Positions 46,107 through 58,623 of a DNA stretch of 64,000 nt are shown piece after piece (positions within the stretch are counted from its first letter, which is position 1; each line of letters begins with the position of its first letter). The notes under the pieces were generated by a model. It was not told the origin of the DNA. It saw only the letters and a program-made list of their open reading frames with translations, and ran no database searches. The DNA comes from Kalaharituber pfeilii (taxonomy: Eukaryota > Ascomycota > Pezizomycetes > Pezizales > Pezizaceae), in contig WHUZ01000056.1 of the NCBI GenBank assembly GCA_015179045.1, forward strand, positions 186,001 to 250,000, in the 5' to 3' direction. The translations under genes were made by a program, and so were the position numbers.

Positions 46107-47225
46107 ACTACACTGTAGTCTAAGGTACAAGAAAATGTTCCCCGCAACTCCACAGTCGGTCATTGGGATCCTTGCTGCCTCCACATGACAGCATTGATGT
46201 GCAGCACCAGCACCTCTTGGTACAAGGCTCAGCCGAGCCAACCTTAATTTAGCAGCGCTTAGTCACTCAAAGCAAGACCAAAGGCAAGTGCAAATGAGGT
46301 CACTGTTATATCAGAGTCTCGGCACCACTCCAGCGTGATTCTCATCACATTATTAGCAAGAAGAAGCTAAACAGTTGAGTTAGTGCAATCTTGCTTCTGC
46401 AAATAAACCACATCTGCACTTAGCAACTATGTACTTACACTCGTGTGCCAAGCCCCAAGTAATAATGATCTTTCAAGGTGCTATTTTTGGTTTTCCTACT
46501 TTGTTATGCGTTTCGGGATTAGTCGTAAACAGTAGTTAATTTCGCAGTACAGGGCCTGGTTCAACAGAACCTTCTGGAACCTCCTCAACTTCAATACTTC
46601 TTAGTCTGGTTGCAAATGTTTCTCGTAAATATGGGCTTTCTTACTAGTAACATCGTTGCTGAAGAAACTCGAGACTGAATTTGAGTTTGTGTCTCGAAGA
46701 CTTCATCGCCTATGAAGTGCCTCTTCTAGGCACGAGATCTTCGCGCCCTTCGGTCATTTAGTATGTAATTTGATATCATAGACCGGGCACATTGCTTCCT
46801 TACTCCACTACTCCACAAGGCGCGACCAAGATTTACGTCTGCTTTGAACCAGACTAGCTGATTGGAGTAGTGGAATGGCTCCTTATAACAGCAATTACTA
46901 TGAAATCTGGATATCTGAAAATAGTCTGGTTCTGAAAAAGGCGGCCAAGCTTCTGTCCTTCAATGGACTACCATTCAGTGTAATCAGCGTCTGGTTACGA
47001 GACTACATTCAGTGGTCTGAACAATCAATCAAGTAGGAAGATTAACAAACAAGCTCTTCCGTGCATGTGACCTGCTGCAATCGTTTGAATTCTAGCAGTT
47101 GAATCAGTTGGAAGTATTCATGTTCATTGAGCTCATTACAAGAGATTCCACAATACAGCCAGACAATCCACAATAGATGTGAGTGGCTAGGTACTTGCTA
47201 CTTTCACACGAGAATTCACTTAACT

Positions 47226-47252
47226 GTGCCAAGAGAGTCTGGGCACGAGAGC
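47226..47252. repeat. Solo Mutator-like terminal repeat
   Basis: GTGCCAAGAGAGTCTGGGCA and the following CGAGA match the right end of the element at 28641-29529. No partner end was found nearby. Confidence 0.7.
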
Positions 47253-49383
47253 ACATTCGATGTTTCTCTTCCAATTCTTTAAAAATTGAATTACAGAGTG
47301 ATAAATACTTGCAGTCGAGACTACTTCAAGATGAAGAGACGTAGAGCTATTCCTAGAGTTTTTTGAACTGCGACCTCGTGCATTTGAGGCCGGGGTTACA
47401 TCGTCTTGTGCTGAGAAACTATCAATTGGAATGCCCTCTGCCCAGGATATTCATAACACCACCATTCCTTGCCTTACAGTACGTGATAATTTAATTTCAT
47501 GTATAAGCTGTTGTTCCATCAATGAGGTCACCACAACCTGGTTACGAGTCTACACCACAACAATAATAGATTCTGATGTGTGTAGGTGTATGCGACGAAA
47601 GGAAGTGGATGCCAATTCCTCACGATTTGTAATGTTTAAATTGCCTTATTGTAAGCACTGGAAGAGATCTAGAGGCCACTCAGTGTTGGTACTGGGCCTT
47701 GTAGCCATTGAAATTACAAGTGTTTGAGCTCTCAAAGTTCCCAGAATCAATTTTTATCACATAGGTAGTCCCCGTTCCGGAAACGAGACCCCTGGCTTAG
47801 CCTGCCTCCTAGCTAGGTAGGCTCATACCGTAAGTGTCTGAATGTTCACATATAAGACTAGCTTGATAAGCATTGAACGGACAGATTCCAAACAGTACAT
47901 GGGTGCAAACCAATTACGGGGTCATCTAGTTCAAAGGACAGTCAAGAACCTCTCAATTCCTGTTTAAATGTCTGGGTAGGGGGGCCCCTATTTGGTTACC
48001 CAAAAGGCATTTGACTCTTGAGTAGAAGAGCAGAATTTTGATAAATGTGATAGGATTTGAATTTGGTAAGAGATTTCGTGGTGATACAGGAGTGTGCCAC
48101 TAAGTTGATTGAGCTATGCAGGCTGGTCAGGATAGAGTTTCACGTGCAAACATCCCGAGTTCTATGCTAATTGCAATTCTCACTACCTTCAACCAGAAGG
48201 CAGTAGAATCACCATAGAGGGAGTGAATGATTACAGTGGAGGACTTGTAACCTGATCGACCGATTTTCGTCAATGTAGTTTCTCTACTTGATGTTAAGAC
48301 GTCTATATAGCGCAGCACTATCTTGTCTGGAGAGTAAGTAGTTTGAGCGGAGGCTGTATCATATTAGTTCCTCTAGATCTATTAGACGTCCAAAAGATTA
48401 TGAAGATAAGGAAGCCCATCTGTAGAGACTAGAGCTTCGGCACATTTTCCTGGGTCAAAATGTGGTTACTCGAATCGTAGAATTGCTGTGCGTAATTCCG
48501 GACCGAATGATACGTTAAGTATACCTAATTAAAAAAACAACCTACAGTACGCAAGACTGGCGATTTTGGGTGAGAGTTAGTTTGTCGGCAGCTGCCGCAG
48601 GAAACATGCTACCCCGCATTTTGCGCTTGCATTTGATGGGGTACTAACGTTATTCGACGCATAGCTCAGGGCCGTAACAAGTGTAACTTCACCCTTCACC
48701 CAAGAATCCGAGAGTAAGATTATTTTGGTTTGGTTTTTTGTGGGGTAGGCACCCACCTCCCAACTTCGTTGAGTCCACCTGACCAGCCCTCTGTAGAATC
48801 CTGGCCAGATACTGATCCACACCCTGTCAAGGGGCGGAAGCGATTGATGGACATGCAATAAATATTGGGGTGCTTAGGTGGTTTCTTCTATTTGTACTTA
48901 GCTGCTTATTCTGCAGACAGAAAGCTGGAGGTGCTTCCATTAGATTAATTGTCACACCTAGGAATCTCAGGTACATACATACATACAAGAACTGCTTTCT
49001 TTCGCACCGTGTATCGTGGAAAATCGAGTACACCCGCCCAGCGCCTAGCGATCAACAAATATTGCCGAGCAATTGCCACTTCGTACTTGCCTTCATGAGA
49101 CTTGTTACGTAGCCAGTGGGCTTAAAGGATAGGAATCATAACCAGAGTGGTAGCTTTCAATTGAATGCTGGATCGCAGGTAGAATTAATTCCAAGTACAC
49201 CGGTGGCGTCCGCTCAGCCCATTTCTCCATTTGCCCTTGATCCTCTCCTGTACTTCGAGGAAATGTGGTGAAATTCTGGGTGATGTATCGCGAAATTGAC
49301 AATGTGGGGCATGCTCATATTCTTTGAACCGAATGTCTCAGACAGACGTTTTGGGTTTGGTCTGGGTATGGGCTTTTGGGTTT

Positions 49384-50502
49384 GGGGGGGGGGGGGATGA
49401 ACACTATGCCTACACCGTTCGTTACGTGCATATGGCACCTTGCGAACGGGCGACTATGAGATTGACAAAACGGGGGGGGGGGGGGGGGGTTTAGAGTAGA
49501 GTAGGAACACGAGCATTCAACGATTGCATACCTCATTCCGCCAACCTCCCTGTCTTATTGGCTCATGCTACACGCAGTAGCCTAGTGCAGCGATTGAGCG
49601 TTGACTGGCCAGTCAGTTAGCTATAGATCCGCGGTGAGCACAGCATATGAATTGCAAGTTACGTAGCAACAGTTTCTGAAGGCGTTTGGCCTCGCTGAGG
49701 CTAGCGCAGGCCATTGCGATGAATTCAAGTTTTTTTTTTTTTTTTTCCTTTGGGGGGTGGAGGAGGGGGCGTTGCTTCATCACCAGCCAGTGCCAGAAGG
49801 GAGTCGATGCAGCTGCTTACCAGGTCGCCTTGGTGGTGTTGGCGGGGGGGGCAATTGCTGGGTGTTTTAGTGGGTATCGATTTCAAGAGATCAGAAACAA
49901 TTCAAGATGCGGGTCGAGTAGAGGAGCTAGAGCTGGGCGGGCTGGTGGGCTGGTGGGCCGGGCCCGAGGGCTGGGGATGCTGGGATGCTGGGATCCTTAG
50001 CAGCGAGGAAGCATAGAGCAGCGTGGATATCAGCCGCCCAGCAGCACGCAGCAGACGTCCAGCAGAGGCGCCTGCTTTACGGCTGCCATGCTTTACGCTG
50101 CCCGCCCGCCTGCTTCGTGTGCCAGGCATCGAGCTCTGCTGATACTGCTGATACTGCTGTGGTAGGGAGCGAGTGGCCGCCCTGGCCAGCACGCTGCTAG
50201 CAAGCACCCATAGCTCCCCATCGCTAACTACAGAGCTGCCCCCCTCGCCATTCGCCCCCGTCGCCATTCGCCCCCTCGCTGTTCTGCCCCCAGACGCTGG
50301 GCTAGTCAGTCGGCACCCCCCCCCCCCCCCCAAGTTGGATCGCCTGCCCACTGCAACTCTTCTCAAACCTTCGTCTGGCCGATATCCCCCCCCCCCCCCC
50401 CCCCCCCACCATCACTACCACCACCTCCCAGACATAGAAGATCACCAGCTCTCGAGTTGTCGCGAATTGGCGTACATCTGCGCAGTACACCCCCCCCCCC
50501 CC
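49384..50502. repeat. Cluster of long G and C homopolymers
   Basis: G runs at 49384-49396 and 49472-49489; C runs at 50316-50331, 50386-50407 and 50490-50502; also a T run near 49730-49746. G-rich on one strand, then C-rich closer to PSP1. Quadruplex-forming potential is an inference. Confidence 0.85.
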
Positions 50503-51599
50503 ACCCACCATCCACCCACCACCCCCGCTAGGCCCTCAGTCATATCCCCCCCAGCATTTCCTCTGCGTCGTTATCAACGCCTCATCAGTCAACTGTAAGG
50601 ACTTGCTCGTCTTCAAGCCCCTTCCCATCTCCATCGAGCTTCAGGGCCTGCTGGCGGCCATGCCTCCCAAAGTTCGCTGTGCCTAAAAAAAAATATACTT
50701 CTAGGCCTTTGCTGGTCTAAAGCTAACTTGTGTTTTTGTCCTGTCTAGTGGCTGATTTAGGCACGACCTCCAGATATCCCTTTGAAGCAGGCGGATATTC
50801 TTTTCTATTTTCACTACAGTTGACACTTTACAAACCACCGACGGTCCCACTTTAGATTGATTTATGGTACCCCCAGGCCGCTACGCAGAAAACTCGCCAT
50901 CATTGGTATGTGTGCTACCTTCGGCTGTCCAATCCCCTATTCGTTTTTACTTTCCCCAAACCATAGGTGCCACGATGCGCCCTGCCCCTAGATGTCAACT
51001 CTTTTCGATGGTTCTCTCCTTAGTGTTGATGTGTTCACCCCTTCTACAGTAACTGACGACGATGTATAATTTGCACAGTGAAAGCCCGGATTATACATTT
51101 CATTAGGAAGCACGCGTTCTTTCTGCCTGTTGCTTTCTGCATACATATTCTCCACATAATTTACTTTTGGATTCGGTAAGCTGTGCCCCCATTGCACCTC
51201 AGGAAGATCGTCATTGACTGTAGGCATCTGGTAGGCCTGCTGTGCCATATTCGTTGCGACGTTACCTTGGGCCAGAACTGATTCACATAACTGACATTCA
51301 ATTCTCCCAAACACTGAGTTTACGTGGATTGGCAGCTGCCTTTATGGGATTTGGAGTTTACCGGGAGGGACCGCATGCAGAAGGTAATACTTCATAATCA
51401 CAATCACCGAGTCAGTTGGCTCACGCGTATACCCAGTATCCACCACAACCCCTTGTAGAGAACATTACACCCTTCAACCATAATCAGCAATTGAAAAATC
51501 AAGTTGAATTTAGTCATAACAAGGATACTCATAAACCCTTCAAGGTTGCAACGAACTTTGCCACCAGTTCATAGAAATCCGACCAGTCCAATAGACACC

Positions 51600-54353
51600 A
51601 TGTCAGAGGCACCTCAGTCAAAAACTCCCCGGCTGAGCGAGATTTCTTCCGTAGAATCGTCGCGGAACTCGCTCGACCAAGCACCTTCAACGACAGCCAC
51701 ATCCCTAAGTACGTCCTCACAGCAGTCACAAATTCCCAATCCTTCTTATGACTTCATGGGGAAAAAACCATCACCGAGAATTTTAGAAGAGAACAGGGTT
51801 CGACGTTCACCGGACTCTGAAGCGTTAGCATCCTCAGACGATGAGACGGAACATCATGCTTTATCATATTTCCCGCAAGTAAAAGGATTAAATAGTCTTT
51901 CATCCCGAAGACCATCATACGCCGCAGAATTCCAAAATCGTTCGCGGACATACTCTGTTTTGGGAGGTGGTGCTCTCTCACCCACAGCTTCACATCCAAC
52001 GACTCCCTCTGGAGACACCACAGCCTGGGCAGCTGCATTAACTGCAGCAAATGGATCCACTCAACCGTTCAATCTCAATTGGGGCGGGTCCATCTGGAAT
52101 ACTGATTCCAGGAAAAGCCCACCTAAACCCATAAATGTTCGCTCTGCATCCATTTCCGGCCCTTCGGCACCTAGTCCACTCTTTGTTGGTAGCGAGGCTC
52201 TTCCTAGTCCGACTACAATTTCGGCAAATACTACTGAATTCCCCATCCCAATTCCTCTCCAACCACAGCTGCGGAATTATCGTTCTATGTCATTTTCAGT
52301 TGGGCAACGGGAGCTTGAAGACCATACAAAAGCAAGATTATCCCCGCCAACCATGCTGGGTTCTCGTGGCCTGCAGCATCGACCATCTAGGCCCAGTTTA
52401 CTTTCTGAGGAGCATTATGCTGGGTCATCAAGCCCGTTACGCAGTGTTTTTGAGACTGAGGACGACGAATATGCCGGGAGGGATGGACTTCAACAAAGTA
52501 ACGATTATGTATCACAGCCTCCACCCCGCCATAGATTTATGAGCGTTGGCTATGATAATTCAAGACTTAGGAGCAGGTCTGCCTCAACAACCACCATTCC
52601 TACTGTTAGTCTTACCACTAGTAACGGTAGTTTCTTCAGCACTAGAGATGGTGAGCGAGTTATGCCACTTGAAGAGGAGTCAGCGTTAGTAGAGGACGAA
52701 GATGATTTTGATATCCAGCAACGAAGGCTTAATGGCAGAAGCATGAGTATGATGCATTCTTCAGCCGAGGGTCAACGATTGGATACATTAAGGCGTCAAT
52801 ACTGGCAATCCGTAGGGGGCACTTTTGGAGGAATTGGAGAGCTCGGAAATCAAAGCAGAAGACATTCGTTTGCAGCATTCGCTGCTAATGATACTACTGG
52901 AGATTACGACCTTGCTGGTAGTCAGGATAGTGAAATTGGTTTGAATAATGGGATTGGATTGGGAACTGGCAGGGGTAAGTAAGTATTGCTGTCTCTACGA
53001 CCTTTCATACTAATTAAAGAACAGATAGGTATCTTGATGATGCACGGGGCCGTCCCCGCCAAGGTCTACTGGCTCCACAATCCACAATTGGGCCGGCTTC
53101 AAGTACACCTCCAGCTCAGCATTCTCTCCAGCCATATCCTACACCGCCAAGGATTATACAACAACCTTCGCCTCCTCCGGCTGGGCCCCATAGAAGCCTC
53201 ATGGGCATGCATTCCCATTTAGCGCCGCAACAGCGCCCTCATCAACTACTATATCTTGTTAGCTTCAAGGCTTGCAGGGCTGATGTATTTTATGTTCAAG
53301 AAGGCACTGGCTTGCGAGTTCGTAAAGGAGACTTGGTCATAGTTGAAGCAGATCGCGGTACCGATTTGGGTACTGTCATTCACGAAAACATAACATGGCA
53401 GCAGGCGAAAGAATATAAGGAGCATTACGCTAAGGAACATCTTGCTTGGCTAATGATGTTTGCAACTAGAAGAGTAGGAACCGCAGCAACTGCGTCTGTG
53501 AATGGCCCCACTACTCAAAGTCAATTTTCGAATGGTGCAGCAAGCGTCTCAGCGAGTCAAATGCCACTAAACCAAGATACTGCTAGCTCAATGGAACTAA
53601 AACCAAAGATGATCAAACGACTCGCACAAGTTCACGAGATCCAGACACTCCGTGACAAGGAAGCAAATGAAGCCAAGGCGAAACGAGTTTGCCAGCAAAA
53701 AGTACTAGAACATAGGTTGCCAATGGAAATTCTTGACGCTGAATTCCAAATGTGAGATACTCCAGAAAGCTCAAGATATGATTGGTAATAACTGACAGTT
53801 GTCTTACAGGGACTGGAAGAAACTGACGTTTTATTATTTTGCTGACTCATATATCAATTTTAATTCGCTCGTGACGGACTTATTCAAGGTCTACAAAACT
53901 CGAATTTGGATGTCTGCAATGAATCCAGCCTCCTTCGCTCACCCTAATACCGGAGCTTCAGCTGGTGATGCTTCCACTGAGCAAACTCAGCATTTAATTC
54001 ACAATCCACTTTCAGGATTGAACCCATATTCTCAGATTCCTCCCAATAGTCAACAAAATCCGCTTGTAAGATTACCCTACCAAACTATGACACAACCGGC
54101 TCCCAATAACCTGCACGGACCTGCCTTTCCCCCGCGTGCACCGGTTGTTTCACATGCGGACTATGGCCATCTACAACAGCAACAGAACAATGGATATACC
54201 TCACAGTACATCAATGGGGCGGGTTCCGGTCCTCATCAGAGCGCTATCACCAATGGGTCTTCTGGAGGCGTAATCGGAGCCGCATCAGGGAATATGTCAG
54301 GCACAGGCCCAGACTGGATGACTCTTCAAGGACTTTCTTTACAGTCTCATTGA
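51600..54353 (+). CDS. PSP1: PSP1 C-terminal domain protein
   Basis: Three exons, 881 aa: 51600-52974, 53025-53751, 53810-54353; introns of 50 and 58 bp. Residues 1-530 are a Ser/Thr/Pro-rich disordered region with many SP sites and RRPSYAAEF / RSRSASTTT phospho-like patches. The conserved PSP1 domain spans about 533-730: LLYLVSFKACRADVFYV, LRVRKGDLVIVEADRGTDLG, KMIKRLAQVHEIQTLRDKEA, KVLEHRLPMEILDAEFQMDW, KLTFYYFADSYINFNSLV and FKVYKTRIWM. A Gln/Asn/Gly-rich tail follows. Yeast Psp1 was found as a suppressor of DNA polymerase alpha mutants and is linked to mRNA-associated granules; the biochemical role is unclear. The start is the only ATG; the frame is open 96 nt further upstream without another ATG. 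Confidence 0.88.
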
Positions 54354-57139
54354 ACGGTATTGAAAGGACTACGTAAACCTACGAGTTTAATTTGTGGTTC
54401 CACTTTGTGCTCTTTTCTTGTATCTCTCTCTTGGTCATTTGTTACATCTGCACTTTCTACCTCTTAGTCCCTTCCGGCAATAAAGGGGCTGAAGATACAA
54501 ACGATAATTCGGCGTTATTCTCATATAAAGGAGGTTCGGCAGCTCGAATAGGTGGTGGTTGCTAGCTTTATTTCTTTCTCTTCTTTTCCCCTCGGGTTAC
54601 AGAAAAAGGGCTTTTCATATTTCAACTTGCAGGTGTTAGCTGGAAATGCGTTTTTCGTTCGGCAATTTGGTCAAATAAAGCAGTCACATGACAGTTATAA
54701 ACTTCAGGCGGATAAAGACAGCAGTTTTGAAGAGGCTTAGGCAAGTGCCGAGGACGTTTTGAAGTCAGCACTCGGCTTTTCTCCTATTGGATTCGGCGAT
54801 TGTTGAAACAGGGCTGTTCAAGTTGTCGATCATTCTCTGTGTTCACATGGGAGGCTCTGAGAACTAACTCTTTCATATATGCACCATTCTCTTGTTTTTC
54901 TTGTTATGCTATTCCAGTTCTAATCTCTCATACAGCAGTTATATCTCGTTGCCGTCAAATGATAAGCGTGTCCACGATTAGGATGAAGTTGAAGTGGGAT
55001 CAAGGCATTATGGTTGATAGGTGGTCGATACACTGACAATATCTTGAGCTCTAATTTTGACATTTCTGATTCCTGTTTCATTTTATTTTATCTTCAAAAG
55101 AATCTCTCTCTCCGATATTAATGTTTTAGCAATTTTGCGGTTTTCATTGCGTTGTTATCTTCAGCAACATCATTTTTGATCTTCACGAGCAATTTCCTCT
55201 TTTCCCGTCTAAAGGATCGTTTTATATTTATATTATGATTTTTTTTTTATTTAATTTTTTGTGCCTAAATCTCATTACATTCGTTTTGTACCCTACATTG
55301 GATTCGAGATTTTTGTTCCTTTTCTGGATGGGTTCTGTTCTTATTGCAGTTTGATTACTCTCTTTCAGATTCTATCACCATTGTTGTGACTCCTTTTCTC
55401 TTCTCCTAGATTACTTGAAATGATGGGCGGGCTCTTAAATCTACAGACTCATGATTTCCGTGCTGAAAGAATTGAGCTTTGGTAATTACTAGTTGCATGG
55501 CGTCATGGCGTCATCACGTGCAGCGCTTAACACTAGTCCTGAAATGAACTGAGGTTTCCACTTACCTCATGTCACATCACATCATATCCCGTCCCTCGTA
55601 TCAACCATCTCCACTCCGCTCACCTAAGTCCAGATACACTGAATTTTCTCATCGCACTTTGGCCTGAAGCTCACCTAGGAATATTGAATTATGCAGACCG
55701 TAAGCCGCAATATGCACCACTCGGAATACGCTCGGCAGTCATGCCGCATAGTTTGGTAAATAGGGCCTGCTAACCTAGGTTTCTTGTGCGTTTAGAACGA
55801 AAGACAGCGAGGTAAACTCCCACCACGCATACAACAGTTGGTGTGCTGAGGTTGAGGTCGAGGGTGCTTGCATGAATTCGGTTTTCTCGAGTACAATTGC
55901 TGACCCTGAACGGGGCCAATCCTGAGATGATGTTTGATAGCCTTCCCCATCTCCCAGAAACTTAGGCTTCTGAAGAATATTCCGACAGAATTGATTCCGT
56001 TGGCGGTTGTTCTTGCGTATGTCTCTCCTTATCCCCACTTACTTTAGTGTTCTACTGCAAGGAATGCAGGAGACGTTGAGGCGGCCGGTTCCCGTGCAAC
56101 ATCCCCTTCTCCCATCATGGCGATTCTTCTATTTACTTCTGGATTCGCGTTCGCTTTCGCTAAGCGCAAATAATAATGTAGGTGTGGTGTCGGCGCCGGT
56201 ATATACTCCATTGGAAGGAAGCTCATCGTCGTATGCAACCTCTCCGTGTATCCCGTTATTTTGCCGACTCCAAGGGGCATGCCAGCTAACGAAGCGGGCT
56301 TGTTGCTCTAGGATAAACAATTGCGCCTCTCTCGTCAAGGCCCACCATCCAAAGAGCACCACTAGATTCGGTTCAGGGCCTGATAAGGAGCACAGGACAT
56401 TGGAAAGAGTCATCTAACGCCATCCTCCTTTATTATTAAGCCACCAAAATAACATTTATTATTCCTGTCTATAAGCTTTGCTTTAGGTTGTTGAGTGGGC
56501 CGATGGGGGATGGGCATGACAGTGACAGATCGATCTATGCTGATATCAAATGGAGAGGCAGAGTGTTGGTCGATGGTACAGGTTGTTGTATGTAGGCTTC
56601 AGAATATATCTTGAACAGCATAATCTTCGTATGCTCTGTGCGGCCGTTGGCGATTGTGATTACAGATTGACATGTACCCGCTGAACTGCCCCGAACGTAT
56701 TTGAAGTAGAGTTGGTTTCAAACGTGCCTTTACGAGCCGTCACGGGCGATCACGAATGGTAATATGTCCTACGCATTTTCCAACGTATACGCATAGGTTG
56801 AATGTTGTATTATTGGGTTCTCAGCGTAGAGAATATGACCAATCATTCACAAAGTAAGAAACAACATTGTGCCTAAAACACCATTCATGGAATTTTGCTG
56901 TAAAGATCTTACATGAACCAACCGATGTACGATTATCATGAGCATAAGGTGTTTGCAGATGGCATGATTGGGCAGCTGTGAAACAGAATAGGGGTATCAA
57001 TATTGCGCCCAGAAAAGCCTAGGATGCTACTGACGCGGCTTTTTTCTTTCTTTTTTTTTTTTTTTTTTTTTTCTTGTGCATATGTCGTGCATATATGGAG
57101 GGGAGCCTAGCGGGGTAAATTTACGATGTAAGGTAGAAA
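54354..57139. other. Intergenic between convergent PSP1 and RRM genes
   Basis: 2.8 kb. The PSP1 3' flank is T-rich up to about 55260. Overlapping minus-strand frames at 56044-56413 (94 and 78 codons) have no recognisable domain and no clear splice links; they are left uncalled. A poly(T) run lies at 57040-57072. Confidence 0.5.
57040..57072. repeat. Poly(T) run
   Basis: T homopolymer with two C interruptions, just downstream of the RRM gene's stop codon on the minus strand (A run in its sense). Confidence 0.8.
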
Positions 57140-57860
57140 TTACATCTCTGGCTTTTTCGGACCCGCAACGTCAAGTCCCTCAAGGCCTTGCATTGGATCA
57201 TTCATTCTCCTGTTGAGCTCCGCCTGGGCCTTTTGTGCTGCGATTCTGTCCTCTTCGCTAACTTCGTGCTTTGCCAACCATCCTTCCTAAATCACCGAAC
57301 CAAAGCCACATGGTCAGCTTCGTTTCTTGGAGAAGGAATCGCACAATTGGCGCGCAATGATGGTCAATATACCTGCTCCCAAACCGCCACCTTGCTTCCC
57401 AATCCCTCATACGCCTCCTTCTGAGGCTTCGCCTGTGACACTTTGAGAACCCTCCCTGCTAGCATTGCCTGATCCATGTTATCAATTGCAGCGGCGGCGT
57501 CTGCTTGGGACTCAAACTCGATGAGACAGAATCCACGGTGCGGTGCATTGGGGTCTTTGGCACCGCCAGTTGTTCCTGACCGGTCTTCAAGCGGAAGTTG
57601 GATCTCGACAATCTCGCCAAAAGGCAGGAAGGCTTGGTGGAGGAGGTCACGCGTGATGGAGGGGTCGAGGCCGCCTGTTTGTGGGGGAATGAGTTGACTG
57701 GGTGCTCAAGCGGGGAAGAGGGGGAGGGGAAAGGAGGGTACTCTCTAGTCTTCGCCTGAACACGACAGCTACAGTGGAATGATGAGGAAGCCAATCACAC
57801 AGGAACAGGGCCATGCATACCGACGTGAATTGTGCATTTCAACCTTGAAGCGTCCGACAT
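57140..57860 (-). CDS. Small RRM protein (cyclophilin E-like RNA-recognition motif)
   Basis: Three exons, 162 aa: 57821-57860, 57373-57674, 57140-57286; introns 146 and 86 bp. One RNA-recognition motif covers residues ~9-95: RNP2-like CTIHVGGLDP, LLHQAFLPFGEIVEIQLPLE, RNP1-like HRGFCLIEFESQADAAAAID and MLAGRVLKVSQAKP. It resembles the RRM at the N-terminus of cyclophilin E (PPIE/CYP33), but no isomerase domain follows; the tail is EGWLAKHEVSEEDRIAAQKA through a short acidic and Lys-rich end. Fungal genomes carry such stand-alone versions, possibly spliceosome-associated; that role is inferred. The start ATG leads directly into RNP2 and gives correct phase. Confidence 0.85.
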
Positions 57861-58623
57861 GATTCGTGATCTGAGATGATTCGGTGCTCGAGCAGTAAGA
57901 TTGAGGCCGGCGGGCTGCCAGCCTGCACACACTCGTGATCCGCGAGCTGCCGGCCTGCGCGCGCCAAGCCGCCACCGGCCTTACCGCCGCCCCCTGCTTG
58001 TCGAGCGGGCCAGGCCCGCCCCCTGCTGCTGCCCCCTGCTCTGCTCCCCTCCGCTGCCCTCCCCCTCCCCGTCCCCCTTCCTCCCCACCCCGTCCCCTGC
58101 TTCCCGCAAGGCCGCACAGCACAACGGTTCGAGAGACTGGCCTGCAATTGCAAGTCTGCAGATTCGCCAATTTGACTACTGAGGATTCGCCCGTCAATTG
58201 CCAAAGAGCCGCTCCTGCAATGCCCACCCTGCACCCCAAACAGCTTAAGACAGCTCCAAAACGGCATGCTGGTGCTACATCTCGACGCCCCGCATGATGC
58301 GCATCTGCGAACTTGTCAAAGTACAGAACGCAAGCCGAACGCAACTCTGTGGCCTTAACCCAAGCGAGTAACGGCCAACGGTTAGGTTAGGCCTCCTGGA
58401 CTGGTTGGCACTAGGCCTCTAAACCAACACAGCCCATGCCTCTCTATATATTCCCGGCTGGCGCAAGGGCTCTTCCTGTGTCCAGTCTACATTCTCCATG
58501 CCACGAATTCACCTGAATTGTCAATTTCTTTTTCTTTTTCTTTTTTGATTTACCGCAGCCCCTTATCAAACTTCTCATACAACAAATCGGTAAAGTTTAG
58601 CACGGGAATTGAGCTCGCACACC
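57861..58623. promoter_or_regulatory. Divergent promoter region, RRM gene and tetraspanin
   Basis: 763 bp between the start codons of the RRM gene (-) and the tetraspanin gene (+). A C-rich patch lies at 57980-58100 and a T-rich patch at 58525-58550 near the tetraspanin start. Long ORFs here (up to 191 codons) are compositional. No extra gene seen. Confidence 0.45.

Larger units (their letters stand above)
45223..51599. other. Large gene-free interval with homopolymer and G/C-run clusters
   Basis: 6.4 kb between two divergent genes. Features: G-rich block 45500-45590, a 76-nt A run at 46028-46103, a solo Mutator-like end at 47226, copies of the CTGGTTACGAGACTA motif (45947 inverse, 46991, 47538), long G and C runs at 49384-50502, and the PSP1 5' flank. 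A 108-codon minus-strand frame at 50988-51314 has no recognisable domain. No supported gene. Confidence 0.5.

Noticed and set aside
46795..46880. 12-bp inverted repeat TCCACTACTCCA
   Set aside because: Arms are short and imperfectly placed, no target duplication; insufficient for a mobile-element call.
56044..56413. Overlapping 94- and 78-codon minus-strand ORFs
   Set aside because: Reasonable composition, but no convincing splice connection or known motif.
57769..58344. 191-codon minus-strand ORF and overlapping plus-strand Pro-rich ORFs
   Set aside because: GC-rich promoter composition; they overlap the real first exon of the RRM gene in the wrong frame.
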